NCBI RefSeq assembly: GCF_958439165.1
Contig: NZ_OY288121.1
Span: 22,120 to 86,119, forward strand
Direction of reading: 5' to 3'
DNA length: 64,000 nucleotides
Source of the DNA: an uncultured Hydrogenophaga sp.
GTDB lineage: Bacteria > Pseudomonadota > Gammaproteobacteria > Burkholderiales > Burkholderiaceae_C
The first letter of the stretch is position 1, and the number at the start of each line of letters is the position of its first letter. The position numbers were made by a program, and so were the translations under genes. The notes beneath the pieces are model-generated. The model saw only the letters and a program-made list of their open reading frames with translations. It was not told where the DNA came from and made no database searches. Below, piece after piece: positions 39,464-47,324 of the stretch.

Positions 39464-40287
39464 AACCTGAGGCTCGCCACGTCGGCGTGTTCGACAGCGG
39501 GGTCGGCGGCCTGAGCGTGCTCCGCGCCCTGCGCGCCGAACTGCCGGGCGTGCGCTTCACCTACCTGGCCGACAGCCTGCACGCACCCTACGGCGAGCGG
39601 GGCGCGGACTGGGTGGCGAAGCGGTCGCAGGCCATCGTGCAGTGGCTGCGGCAGGTGCACCGCATCGACGCGCTGGTGGTGGCCTGCAACACGGCCACGG
39701 CCCTGGCCATCGACGGCCTTCGGACCACCCATGCCGATCTGCCCATCGTGGGTGTGGAGCCGGCCATCAAGCCGGCGGCCGAGCTCAGCACCAGCGGCCA
39801 TGTGGGTGTGCTGGCCACCCGCGGCACGCTGGGCAGCGAACGCTACCGCGCGCTGCGCCAGCGGCTGGAGGCCGCCGCCGGCCGCCCGCTGCACATCCAT
39901 GACCAGCCCTGCGACGGTCTGGCCGGCGCCATCGAACGGGACGACGCCGAGGCCATCGAGCGGCTGGGCCGCCAGCATGTGGCCACGGTGCGCGAGGCCA
40001 CACCGGCGCTCGACACCCTGGTGCTGGGCTGCACCCACTACCCGTTTGCCACCGAGGTGCTGCAACGCGCCGCCGGCCCCGGCGTGCGGCTGGTGGACAC
40101 CGGCGAGGCTGTGGCGCGCCGCACGCGTCAGGTGCTGCAGCTGGACGCCGCGCTGCACGGGCAGCTGCCGCCAGCGGAGTCGGTGCTGCTCACCACCGGG
40201 GAACCCGAAGCGCTGACCGCCGCGGCCCGGCGCTGGCTCGGCTGGCATGGCGAAGCCCGCCGTGTGGTGGTGCCGGACAGCCGCTGA
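39460..40287 (+). CDS. murI: glutamate racemase
   Basis: A 275-residue cofactor-independent racemase that makes D-glutamate for peptidoglycan. The catalytic cysteines are in VVACNTATA (Cys76) and LGCTHYPF (Cys191), and the substrate loop is VGVFDSGVGGLSV near the N-terminus. The start chosen is TTG at 39460, which overlaps the fumarase TGA and gives MKPEARHVGVFDSGVGG, close to the usual family length. The other in-frame choices are a GTG at 39487, inside the first strand, or codons well inside the fumarase gene. It is followed six bases later by a convergent transporter gene. Confidence 0.92.
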   Translation: MKPEARHVGVFDSGVGGLSVLRALRAELPGVRFTYLADSLHAPYGERGADWVAKRSQAIVQWLRQVHRIDALVVACNTATALAIDGLRTTHADLPIVGVEPAIKPAAELSTSGHVGVLATRGTLGSERYRALRQRLEAAAGRPLHIHDQPCDGLAGAIERDDAEAIERLGRQHVATVREATPALDTLVLGCTHYPFATEVLQRAAGPGVRLVDTGEAVARRTRQVLQLDAALHGQLPPAESVLLTTGEPEALTAAARRWLGWHGEARRVVVPDSR

Positions 40288-40293
40288 AACCGC

Positions 40294-41601
40294 TCAGCCC
40301 GGTGGCGCCGACAACGCTGCCCGGCGGCCGCGCTCCATGTCCAGCGGCACCAGCAGCAGGAGACCCAGTGCGAACAGCAGCGCCGTGCTGCCGATGGCCA
40401 GGCGGTGGTTGCCGTCGGTGATCCAGGTGATGGCGCCGTAGGTCAGCGGCCCGACGATGCTGGCCACCCGGGTGGCAAAGGTCCAGAGGCCATAGAACTC
40501 GGCCAGCTGGGCCGGCGGTGCCAGCATGCCTGCCATGGCCCGACCCGCCGACTGGCTGGAGCCCATGCACAGCCCGGCGATGGCCGCCGCCCACCAGAAC
40601 ACCGCCTGCGTGGTGGTGAGCGCGGCGAGCACGCAGGTCGCCATCCAGCCCACCAGGGTGAGGGCCAGTGCCCGTTTGTGACCCAGGCGGTCCTGTCCGT
40701 AGCCGAAAGCGAAGGCGCCGGCCATGGCCGCGATGTTGAGCACGAAGATCAGCACCATGGTCTGCTGCGGCTCGAAACCCACCACCTGCTCGGCATAGAT
40801 GGCCGCCAGCGCGATGGCCACGGCTACGCCGCCCTGGTAAGCCGCTGCGCAGGCCAGCAGCCACATGAAGTCGCGGTAATGCCGGGCCTGGCGCAGGGTG
40901 GCCCGCAGCTGCCGCCAGGCGGCGCCCAGGCCGGCATCGCCTGCGGTAGCGGGCCGGGGCTGAGCATGTTCGCGCAGCAGGACGATCGATGCCGTTCCCG
41001 CCACGGCGAACAGGGCGGCCGTGATGAACATGGTCACCGGCACGAAGGCGGCGGCAGGCTGACCGGCGGCCTGCGCCTGCAGCACCCATGCCAGGCTGAG
41101 GCCGAGCGCCAGCATGCCGCCGACATAGCCCAGGCTCCATCCCCAGCCGCTGACCCGGCCCATGGCCTGCGGCCGGGCCAGCTCGGGCAGGAAGGCAGCC
41201 GCCAGCGACTCGCCCCAGGAAAAGAAGGTGTTGGACACCACCACCAGCAGCACGCCCAGCACCACCGCACCCGGCCCCACCAGCGACAGCGCCGCCGTGC
41301 CCAGGACGCAACCCAGGGTGCACAGGGCCAGCAGGCGGCGCTTGGCGGCATGCTGGTCAGCCCAGGCGCCGATGCCGGGCATGGTGAGCATGACCAGCAG
41401 GTGCGAGGCGCTGAGCGCGGCCGTCCAGGCGAAGGTGGCCCAGGATGCACCCTCAGCCACGGCACCCACGAAATAGGCCGCGAACACCGCCGTGAGCACC
41501 ACGGTGGTGTAGCCGGAGTTGGCAAAGTCGTAGAGGGCCCAGCCGAACACCTCGCGCGGGCGCACGCCGGGGTTGAGCGCGTCGGCAGGAAACAGCGGCA
41601 T
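40294..41601 (-). CDS. MFS transporter, UMF1/Atg22-like
   Basis: A 435-residue protein with about twelve membrane helices. Its N-terminal WALYDFANSGYTTVVLTAVF and internal MGRVSGWGWSLGYVGGM match the bacterial UMF1 (Atg22-like) branch of the major facilitator superfamily. Eukaryotic Atg22 exports amino acids from the vacuole, but the bacterial substrate is unknown. The loop FFSWGESLAAAFLPELAR is also typical. The ATG at 41601 has GGACG upstream. The gene is convergent with murI and 28 nt from the DUF6806-like gene. Confidence 0.87.
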   Translation of the reverse strand: MPLFPADALNPGVRPREVFGWALYDFANSGYTTVVLTAVFAAYFVGAVAEGASWATFAWTAALSASHLLVMLTMPGIGAWADQHAAKRRLLALCTLGCVLGTAALSLVGPGAVVLGVLLVVVSNTFFSWGESLAAAFLPELARPQAMGRVSGWGWSLGYVGGMLALGLSLAWVLQAQAAGQPAAAFVPVTMFITAALFAVAGTASIVLLREHAQPRPATAGDAGLGAAWRQLRATLRQARHYRDFMWLLACAAAYQGGVAVAIALAAIYAEQVVGFEPQQTMVLIFVLNIAAMAGAFAFGYGQDRLGHKRALALTLVGWMATCVLAALTTTQAVFWWAAAIAGLCMGSSQSAGRAMAGMLAPPAQLAEFYGLWTFATRVASIVGPLTYGAITWITDGNHRLAIGSTALLFALGLLLLVPLDMERGRRAALSAPPG

Positions 41602-41629
41602 GGGTGAACGTCCTCAGGCCGCCCGGGCG

Positions 41630-42250
41630 TCAGTGCAGGTGACGCGGCTTGCGCGGGCCACCGTGGCCCGAGCCGCCGTGGCCGCGCGGCGGGCGGCCCA
41701 GCTGCATGGAATTGACCAGCGCGTCGAAGCGCTGGGTGAAAAGCCGGTCGATGGCACCGACCACATCGCCCAGCTCGGCGGCGTCGAAGTGGCGCTCCAT
41801 GATGTGCACCACGTCCTGCACCAGCAGGTCGCGCTGGGTCTGCATGATGGCCGCCGGGGTGGGACCGACGAAGAACATGACGAAGTCGTCGCGGGCCTCC
41901 TCGCCTTCGGCCGGGTCTTCCTCGTCGTACTCGGTGTCGTAGAAGGACACCTCCAGCGGCGCACCGGCGGCGCTGATCTCGTTGAGGGCCATGCAGGCCT
42001 CTTCCATGGACTGGCGGAAGTCCTCGTCGCCGGTCACGGTCCAGCAGATCTGCAGCACATGGGCCTCGCTGTCGACACGGATGCCGGGCTCGTCCTCATA
42101 GCTGCTGGCGGCAGCGGCTGCCAGCGAGCGGGCGCCGGCGTACTGCCACAGGGGTTTGAGCGCCTCCTGGATCTGCTCGTAGGCCACATCCTCGCGCAGA
42201 GGCAGGTCGCCGTGCACATGGATTTCGAAGGGGGCGTTGAATCGGCTCAT
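41630..42250 (-). CDS. conserved hypothetical protein (DUF6806-like)
   Basis: A 206-residue soluble protein. It opens MSRFNAPFEIHVHGDLPLREDV and contains an acidic central region (DTEYDEEDPAEGEEARDDF) followed by a predicted amphipathic helix (HIMERHFDAAELGDVVGAIDRLF) and a Gly/His/Pro-rich tail ending RKPRHLH. I assign DUF6806 from memory of Burkholderiales proteins and could not check it. There is no signal peptide or membrane segment. It precedes the UMF1-like gene on the same strand, 28 nt upstream, so the two may be co-transcribed. Confidence 0.75.
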   Translation of the reverse strand: MSRFNAPFEIHVHGDLPLREDVAYEQIQEALKPLWQYAGARSLAAAAASSYEDEPGIRVDSEAHVLQICWTVTGDEDFRQSMEEACMALNEISAAGAPLEVSFYDTEYDEEDPAEGEEARDDFVMFFVGPTPAAIMQTQRDLLVQDVVHIMERHFDAAELGDVVGAIDRLFTQRFDALVNSMQLGRPPRGHGGSGHGGPRKPRHLH

Positions 42251-42310
42251 GAAAACTCGCTATGCCGGTGGTGTCCGGAGGGATGGCCGGTGATGGTGGC
42301 CGGCCGTGGC

Positions 42311-42370
42311 TGGTGCCCCGAACCGGAATCGAACCGGTACGCCCTGTTGGGGGCGGCGGATTTTAAGTCT
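42311..42370 (-). pseudogene. degenerate tRNA-Leu(UAA) remnant
   Basis: Read on the minus strand, the 3' half of a leucine tRNA is intact. It has the loop CTTAAAA with anticodon UAA, the 3' anticodon stem CCGCC, a long variable arm (CGCCCCCAACAGGGCG), a perfect T arm (ACCGG-TTCGATT-CCGGT), TCGGGGC and ACCA. The 5' acceptor strand that should read GCCCCGA is missing. A D-arm-like GGTGGCGG..GGCATAGAC joins the anticodon loop directly, so the 5' anticodon stem is lost as well. A functional cloverleaf is not possible as read. Confidence 0.7.
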
Positions 42371-42534
42371 ATGCCCACCGCCACCAAGCGCTAAGAAACA
42401 ACAAAAACCAAGACTGGCGCTTCCGCGCCATCTCAGGTGGCTGGCATTAACCCCTGGATTTTACCGGTCAGTTCCGTTCGCTACTGAGCGGCGTCTACGC
42501 ACAGGTTGCGCACCGAATACACTCTGCGGGAACT

Positions 42535-42623
42535 GCCCGGATGGCGAAATAGGTAGACGCAGCGGGCTTAAAACCCGCAGGCCTGAAAAGGTCGTGCCGG
42601 TTCGATTCCGGCTCCGGGCACCA
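42535..42623 (+). tRNA. tRNA-Leu (anticodon UAA)
   Basis: A full cloverleaf of 89 bases including encoded CCA: acceptor GCCCGGA with TCCGGGC, D arm around GGTAGACGC, anticodon stem GCGGG with CCCGC around the loop CTTAAAA (anticodon at 42569-42571), long class II variable arm GGCCTGAAAAGGTC, T arm GCCGG-TTCGATT-CCGGC, discriminator A, CCA. It reads away from the remnant at 42311 and directly precedes a less GC-biased segment. Confidence 0.95.
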
Positions 42624-43159
42624 CGAGCTGGTGTATGCGGATCGGCGCAGCGGGATCACCTCGCAATAGCGCAGGATGGCCCAGTCTGCTGGAATGCACC
42701 AATGGCGAGGGCCTTGAAGCGGGCCAACGCGCGCTCTGGCGCATCAATGATGATCGCAGCGCACCAGGACTCGGTGCCGCGAGTACAAGTCTTGACCATA
42801 CTGACATCCTGAACCACGAATCCGTGGACACCCCTGCAACGAATCTGCTGCAGACCTCGAATCACAAACGATGGATCGTCCCAATCCACCAAAATCGAGT
42901 TCGGACCTCTGGGACTCAACATCCTGCGCTGAGCGGTGAGCCTGGCCCGCTCGCACCATGTGCGCAGAGCCTACATCTTGGGCAACCTGCTCTTGGACCT
43001 GTTTTGTGGCAGGGAGGCCCGCGTGGACTGTGAGCTGAAGACGTGGGGCGGCCACATTGCCAAGCAGCAAGCTACCAGTGGCCTTTGAGTCGTGCATGAT
43101 TGCCCAGTCACCGCCCGTGATCAGGTGGCACTGAATGCGCCATCTTTCTGAGACCACCC
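42624..43159. other. 536-base stretch after tRNA-Leu without a confident gene
   Basis: Codon-like structure is weak here and the base composition is visibly less GC-rich than in neighbouring housekeeping genes. Two minus-strand frames look partly protein-like: one at 42656-42922 and another entering from 43169, overlapping each other. They might be pieces of one frame-shifted gene, but no family is recognised. No copy of the tRNA 3' end that would mark an attachment site was seen by eye within this stretch. Confidence 0.5.
42656..42922 (-). CDS. possible small hypothetical protein
   Basis: An 88-residue frame starting MLSPRGPNSILVDWDDPSF, with a balanced amino acid mix (GLQQIRCRGVHGFVVQDVSM) and without the Arg/Pro/Ala excess of typical shadow frames in this genome. 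No recognised domain or signal peptide is present and no strong ribosome site precedes it. Upstream codons in the same frame (ARLTAQRR) remain open. It may be a fragment of a gene broken by a frameshift near 42940, or not a gene at all. Confidence 0.3.
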   Translation of the reverse strand: MLSPRGPNSILVDWDDPSFVIRGLQQIRCRGVHGFVVQDVSMVKTCTRGTESWCAAIIIDAPERALARFKALAIGAFQQTGPSCAIAR

Positions 43160-44146
43160 ATGACCACACGCTGCTTCCGTTGTCAGAACATTCTGCTTGA
43201 CCATTACTCGCCTTGCCCGGTGTGTGAAGGGCGCAAGAATACCGAGCTGATCACCAAATCGAATCAGAGCGTACTTGAGGGCATTCGCGCAGAGGCGCAA
43301 AGGTCGAGTGATCAGCGTGAGCTAGAGCGCCTCGAGGAAAAGAGGGAGCGTGATGAGGCCGCCCGCCAGGAGCGTTTGTGGCTGATGGTCTCGCAGATGG
43401 AGAGGCTGGCCAAAGACCTGTACAAGTTCGACAGACGCGGCCAAAACTGGTTCACGGCTCACTATGTCAGCCTGTCCATAGGCCTAGGCCTTTTATTGCG
43501 AGATCGCTTCATGCGAGACCACTGGCTGTCCACTTGCAAGAAGATTGCCGCTCGCGGAGACAATCCGGACAACGTGCCGCTGCTGGCCGCCTACGATGAG
43601 TTGATCTCTGCCTACATGGAGTCTCTGGACCTGAAGGATCGCTGGGAGATGGCCGCGATAGCCGCTCAGGACGAGCGGCGCAAACAGTACGGCCTCCAAT
43701 GCACCGCTGCCTGGACATTGGCTTTCGGCTTGGGGACGGCTGCCGCCTGGTTCTTGCCGAGCTGGCACTGGTTCTTCCGTGGAGCGCTGACCGCCTTTAT
43801 GGCAATGTGGGGGTGCGTGACCATCTTCGGATTTTTGAAGGACAACCCCTTTGGCCGCAAGTGGCCCTCCATGTCGGAGGCCGACGTGCTCGAATTGCGC
43901 AAGAAAAACGAAGATCACCACTCGGTAGTCGAGATCCTAGATGTACAGCTGCGCCATGCCAGGGAGCTTTTCGAGGGACCCTTGTTTGGCGGTGACGAAG
44001 ACGAGATCCGGGAAGTGCTGGACGCCTGGGCAGAATCGCCCTGGATTTTCTCTGATGTATTCAATGAAGAGGTCCAGACGGCGCAAGAGGCCGCCAGCCG
44101 CTGGCGGTCCTTTTTTCGGTCGCACTGGGTCTATTCGCAGTCCTGA
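43160..44146 (+). CDS. hypothetical membrane protein with N-terminal CXXC zinc-ribbon-like motif
   Basis: A 328-residue protein with no family that I recognise. It opens MTTRCFRCQNILLDHYSPCPVCEGRK, two CXXC pairs 14 residues apart, consistent with a zinc ribbon or rubredoxin-like knuckle. Residues 35-80 are highly charged and probably a coiled coil (ELERLEEKRERDEAARQERL). Two membrane helices follow near residues 182-202 and 205-225 (LAFGLGTAAAWFLPSWHW, LTAFMAMWGCVTIFGFL), then a soluble acidic C-terminal domain of about 100 residues rich in Trp and Glu. Codon use is less GC-biased than in neighbours, and it lies beyond tRNA-Leu, so horizontal acquisition is likely. Confidence 0.75.
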   Translation: MTTRCFRCQNILLDHYSPCPVCEGRKNTELITKSNQSVLEGIRAEAQRSSDQRELERLEEKRERDEAARQERLWLMVSQMERLAKDLYKFDRRGQNWFTAHYVSLSIGLGLLLRDRFMRDHWLSTCKKIAARGDNPDNVPLLAAYDELISAYMESLDLKDRWEMAAIAAQDERRKQYGLQCTAAWTLAFGLGTAAAWFLPSWHWFFRGALTAFMAMWGCVTIFGFLKDNPFGRKWPSMSEADVLELRKKNEDHHSVVEILDVQLRHARELFEGPLFGGDEDEIREVLDAWAESPWIFSDVFNEEVQTAQEAASRWRSFFRSHWVYSQS

Positions 44147-44611
44147 GCGCTCGACCGGCTATGCAAGTTCACCCCCGAACCACCGGTATATCTTGCCAGC
44201 GGGGGGTGTACACCGGTGTTTTCTGCTCTTGCTTCATGGGCCAACTTCGCGGCCGAACGTCGGCATAGGCCAAACCCATCCTCAGAGGATCGCGTCCGAA
44301 GCGTGATTCAACTGCTCAAGCGCAGTCACGCGCCTTGGTCGAGTTTGGGCCGTGTCCCCGGCCTGCTCCTCGAGATCATCGCCTTTGTAGACGTAGTCGT
44401 GAAAGAGATGATCCGTTAGGAGCTTGCTAATCGAATAAACCGCCGTGCATGACTGATTCGTAGCCGCCGGCTTCACACGCTGTGGGCTCGTGCCCACAGG
44501 AAGAACAGCAGCTACGGACCTCGCACGCTTTTTTATGCCCTGTTCCTGCTGGCTGTCCTGGGCTTCCCCGCCATCATCCTTTTCGCCTCGATCCAGTCGC
44601 TGGCGTATGGC
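44147..44611. other. 465-base region with no confident gene
   Basis: This stretch joins the acquired-looking segment to the core-like sequence. A perfect hairpin GTGGGC-TCGT-GCCCAC lies at 44482-44497. A 71-residue minus-strand frame (44282-44497, GTG start) looks weakly protein-like but has no ribosome site or known family. From 44453 to 44611 the frame of the downstream membrane protein is open without any ATG, GTG or TTG and encodes a membrane helix, as described for that gene. Confidence 0.5.
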
Positions 44612-45169
44612 GTGACGATGGCAACCGCCGGGATGGTGATCTCCGCCATGTTCGATTCCTTGCAGGGCGATGCTTCAGCCGATGAGGCGGCGAGATCACC
44701 CGGTGCACGGATGATCGTGATCGCTGTCCTGGTGACCCTGACCACTCTGGTGGTCTTCTACCTGGCCGAATCACCCGGGGCGCTTGCAGCGGCTGCCGTC
44801 TGGACCGCTGCGGCGGCGTGGCTGCTCTGCCATGTGCACCAGAAGATCGACGGGACCGGGAGCCCGCGTTCGGTCGCGGCAGCAGGCTGGCACGCCTGCC
44901 TCCGGGCCGAATGCCGGAAGGCAGACATCCAGCGCCACAGCCTGCTGGACAAGGCAGTTGCTGGTGCAGTGCTGCTGGTGATGGCCTCGGCCGTCGTGTT
45001 CTTCACCACTGACGGCCTGTCCACCCACCTCGCGGACTGGGAGGTTCTGCCTGCGGCCTACATCGGATTGTTCGGTCTGGCCTGCTGGGTCTTTGACCAA
45101 ACCCGCATGCACCCACCCGGCACCGTGAGCCCGTCAGTCAGGCAGGGGCGCGGCCACCCGGCAGATTGA
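44612..45169 (+). CDS. hypothetical membrane protein, probably 5'-truncated
   Basis: The first usable start is GTG at 44612 (185 residues). The frame is open back to 44453, where a TGA precedes it, and that extension encodes a hydrophobic helix (LFYALFLLAVLGFPAIILF) which belongs to the protein but has no ATG, GTG or TTG. Further helices lie at about residues 33-50, 55-75, 113-131 and 146-163. The central loop is basic (HKIDG-like, CLRAECRKADIQRHS). No known family is recognised. The lost start next to an acquired-looking segment suggests the 5' end was removed. The 3' end overlaps the cupin gene by 32 nt on the other strand. Confidence 0.5.
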   Translation: MTMATAGMVISAMFDSLQGDASADEAARSPGARMIVIAVLVTLTTLVVFYLAESPGALAAAAVWTAAAAWLLCHVHQKIDGTGSPRSVAAAGWHACLRAECRKADIQRHSLLDKAVAGAVLLVMASAVVFFTTDGLSTHLADWEVLPAAYIGLFGLACWVFDQTRMHPPGTVSPSVRQGRGHPAD

Positions 45170-45845
45170 CCGGTGCAGGGGCAGCCACATCGGCCATCAG
45201 GTGACCGGTCTTGACGAAGATCAGGCAGCCTTCCCGGGAGAACGGCTGGTGCTGGCTCAGGTGCGGGCTGCGCAGCCAGCTGCCGGCCGGGTAGTCGCCA
45301 TGTTCGTCGGAGAACACACCCTCGACCACGAAGATCTCCTCCCCGCCGTAGTGCCGGTGCGGGTTGAAATAGGTGCCGGGCGCCCAGCGCACCAGGGCGG
45401 TGTGGCTGGTGCCGAATGAGGACAGCGGGAGCACGGCCAGGCCAGGCACCAGGCCGGGCCGCCATGCAGCGCTGCGGGTGTCGAGCGCGATCTGCTCCTG
45501 GTCCTGGGGGTCCTGGTAGCGCAGCTTGACGAAGATGGTGCAGCCCGGCTCCGAGAACGGCGCGTGGCGCGAGCCTGGCGGGTTCTTGAGGTAGGTGCCG
45601 GGGCCGTAGTCGCCGGTCTCGTCGCTGAACACGCCGTCGAGCACCAGGATTTCCTCGCCCAGTTCGTGGTCGTGGGCATCGAAGCGGGCACCCGGTGCGT
45701 AACGCACCACCGAGGTGGCGCGGGCCACTTCCTCGCCGTCGCGCTCCAGCATGCGACGCTCCACCAGCCGCGAGGGCGATGCCACCCAGGGCAGGTCGTG
45801 GCTGTGCACCACGCAGCGTTCGGTCCAGTCGGCTCGGAGTTTCAT
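45138..45845 (-). CDS. double cupin protein (ChrR-like cupin)
   Basis: A 235-residue protein made of two similar cupin domains. The first has FDAHDHELGEEILVLDGVFSDE and the second FNPHRHYGGEEIFVVEGVFSDE, each with the H-X-H-X(4)-E metal-binding pattern, and both continue into a G-D-Y-X-x-G-S/T-motif. This pattern resembles the ChrR anti-sigma cupin domain, but the N-terminal zinc-binding anti-sigma domain is absent, so it is more likely an enzyme or sensor of the same fold. The start at 45845 (MKLRADW) was chosen over one eight codons upstream on the basis of family length. Confidence 0.85.
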   Translation of the reverse strand: MKLRADWTERCVVHSHDLPWVASPSRLVERRMLERDGEEVARATSVVRYAPGARFDAHDHELGEEILVLDGVFSDETGDYGPGTYLKNPPGSRHAPFSEPGCTIFVKLRYQDPQDQEQIALDTRSAAWRPGLVPGLAVLPLSSFGTSHTALVRWAPGTYFNPHRHYGGEEIFVVEGVFSDEHGDYPAGSWLRSPHLSQHQPFSREGCLIFVKTGHLMADVAAPAPVNLPGGRAPA

Positions 45846-45948
45846 GCCCGTGATTGTGGGGCGACCCAAGATACCCTGCGCGGTAGCGGTGCATGGAGCA
45901 TGCCCGAGCGGTTAGAGTCGCGGGTTTTCTCCGTGACCCACCCCCCGC

Positions 45949-46392
45949 ATGCAAGGTCTGAAGCGCAAGCTCGTCTATGTCACGCTCTTCGAGCTGATCG
46001 CCATCACCGCCTCCACCCTGCTGCTCAAGCTGTTCTCCGGCAGCGACCTGGAGCGTGCCGGCGTGGCCGCCGTGGGGGCGGCTGTGGTGGCCGTGGTCTG
46101 GAACCTGGCCTACAACACCGCCTTTGAATGGTGGGAGGCCCGGCAGGCGGAGCGGGGCCGCAGCCTGGGTCGGCGGATGGTGCACGCCATCGGCTTCGAG
46201 ACCGGGCTGGTGATCACGCTGGTGCCGGCCTTCGCCTGGTGGCTGGACCTCACGCTGTGGGAGGCCTTCGTGATGGACATCGGGCTGATCGTCTTCTTTC
46301 TGGTCTACACCTTCGCTTTCAACTGGGCCTTTGACCGGCTGTTCGGCCTGCCCGCCTCCGCCCTGCCCCGGCCGGATCAGCCGGCGCTCTGA
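45949..46392 (+). CDS. PACE family efflux transporter (AceI-like)
   Basis: A 147-residue inner-membrane protein made of two tandem bacterial transmembrane pair domains. Four helices are present. Each half starts with a charged segment then a family motif: RKLVYVTLFELIAITAS with WNLAYNTAFEWWE in the first, and RRMVHAIGFETGLVITL with FAFNWAFDRLFG in the second, which includes the conserved Glu of the proton site (FE in both). PACE proteins export chlorhexidine and short diamines. The stop overlaps the convergent LysR gene by 16 nt. Confidence 0.92.
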   Translation: MQGLKRKLVYVTLFELIAITASTLLLKLFSGSDLERAGVAAVGAAVVAVVWNLAYNTAFEWWEARQAERGRSLGRRMVHAIGFETGLVITLVPAFAWWLDLTLWEAFVMDIGLIVFFLVYTFAFNWAFDRLFGLPASALPRPDQPAL

Positions 46393-47318
46393 TCGGTACG
46401 GGTGGACTCCACCAGCTCCACGAAGGCCCGCGCCGGCGCCGACAGCTGCTGACGGTCGCGCATGGCCAGCAGCAGGCGCCGCCGGGTCCACAGGCCGTCC
46501 AGCCGGCGCAGCACCAGACCCAGCGCAGGGGCCAGCGGCAGTGCACTGGCGCGCGGCAATATGGCCAGCCCCAGCCCGGCACTGACCATGCGGCACATGG
46601 CGTCGAAGCTGCGCACCTGCACCCGCGCGTGCATCACCCGGCCGCAGGCCCCGGCCGCCGCGGCAATGTGGCGCATGAGCGAGGTGGACCGGTTCATGCC
46701 CACGAAGTCGTGGTCCAGCGCATCGGTGAAGGCCACCGTCTCGCGCACCGCCAGCGCATGGCCGGCGGGCACCAGCAGCACCAGTTCATCGGTCTCGCAG
46801 GGCAGCGTGTACAGCCCTTCGGTGGGGGTGTTGTCGCCGATCACGGCGAGTTCGGCCACACCCGTGGCCACGGCGCGGGCGGCCTCCTCGCTGAGCACAT
46901 CCTCCAGGTCGACCTTGATGCCCGGGTGCAGCACCGAAAAACGGGCCAGCGTGGTCGGCAGGAACTGCCCGAAAGCCGAGGTGTTGGCCCAGATGCGCAG
47001 GTGGCCCTGGGTGCCGTGACGGAAGTCGTTCATGGCCAGCGCCATCTGCTCCAGCTGCGCCACCAGCTCGATGGCATGGCGCTGCAGCGTCTGCCCGGCC
47101 GGGGTGGGCACCACGCCGCGCTTGCTGCGGGCCAGCAGAGGATGCCCGACATGGGATTCCAGCTCGACCATGCGCTTGCTGGCCGCCGCCAGAGAGATGC
47201 CGTAACGGTCGGCGCCGGCGGTCAGGCTGCCGGCCTCCACTGTCATGAGGAATAGGCGCAGCGAGCCGAGGTCGAAGCGGCCCAGGTTGATGGGGCCGGA
47301 AGCCGGAGGGGTGTTCAT
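46377..47318 (-). CDS. LysR-type transcriptional regulator
   Basis: A 313-residue regulator with an N-terminal winged helix (about residues 16-75: LRLFLMTVEAGSLTAGADRYGISLAAASKRM) and a periplasmic-binding-type effector domain (about 100-300). It is divergent from the Bug, maleate-isomerase-like, CoA-transferase and lyase operon, and a perfect eight-base dyad lies between them, so it probably controls that operon and itself. The start at 47318 follows GATCGAGCC; an upstream Met 12 codons earlier would begin inside the dyad. Confidence 0.9.
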   Translation of the reverse strand: MNTPPASGPINLGRFDLGSLRLFLMTVEAGSLTAGADRYGISLAAASKRMVELESHVGHPLLARSKRGVVPTPAGQTLQRHAIELVAQLEQMALAMNDFRHGTQGHLRIWANTSAFGQFLPTTLARFSVLHPGIKVDLEDVLSEEAARAVATGVAELAVIGDNTPTEGLYTLPCETDELVLLVPAGHALAVRETVAFTDALDHDFVGMNRSTSLMRHIAAAAGACGRVMHARVQVRSFDAMCRMVSAGLGLAILPRASALPLAPALGLVLRRLDGLWTRRRLLLAMRDRQQLSAPARAFVELVESTRTDQSAG

Positions 47319-47324
47319 GGCTCG

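Noticed and set aside
42311..42400. Functional tRNA-Leu on the minus strand
   Set aside because: The acceptor 5' strand complementary to TCGGGGC and the 5' anticodon stem are missing, so a cloverleaf cannot be drawn. I list it as a remnant instead.
44282..44497. Minus-strand frame of 71 codons starting at GTG
   Set aside because: It starts inside a perfect hairpin, has no ribosome site and no known family. It is noted only in the description of the gene-free region.
45138..45845. Anti-sigma factor ChrR with a partner sigma factor
   Set aside because: The cupin resembles ChrR but lacks the N-terminal zinc-binding anti-sigma domain, and no ECF sigma gene is adjacent. It is called a double cupin only.
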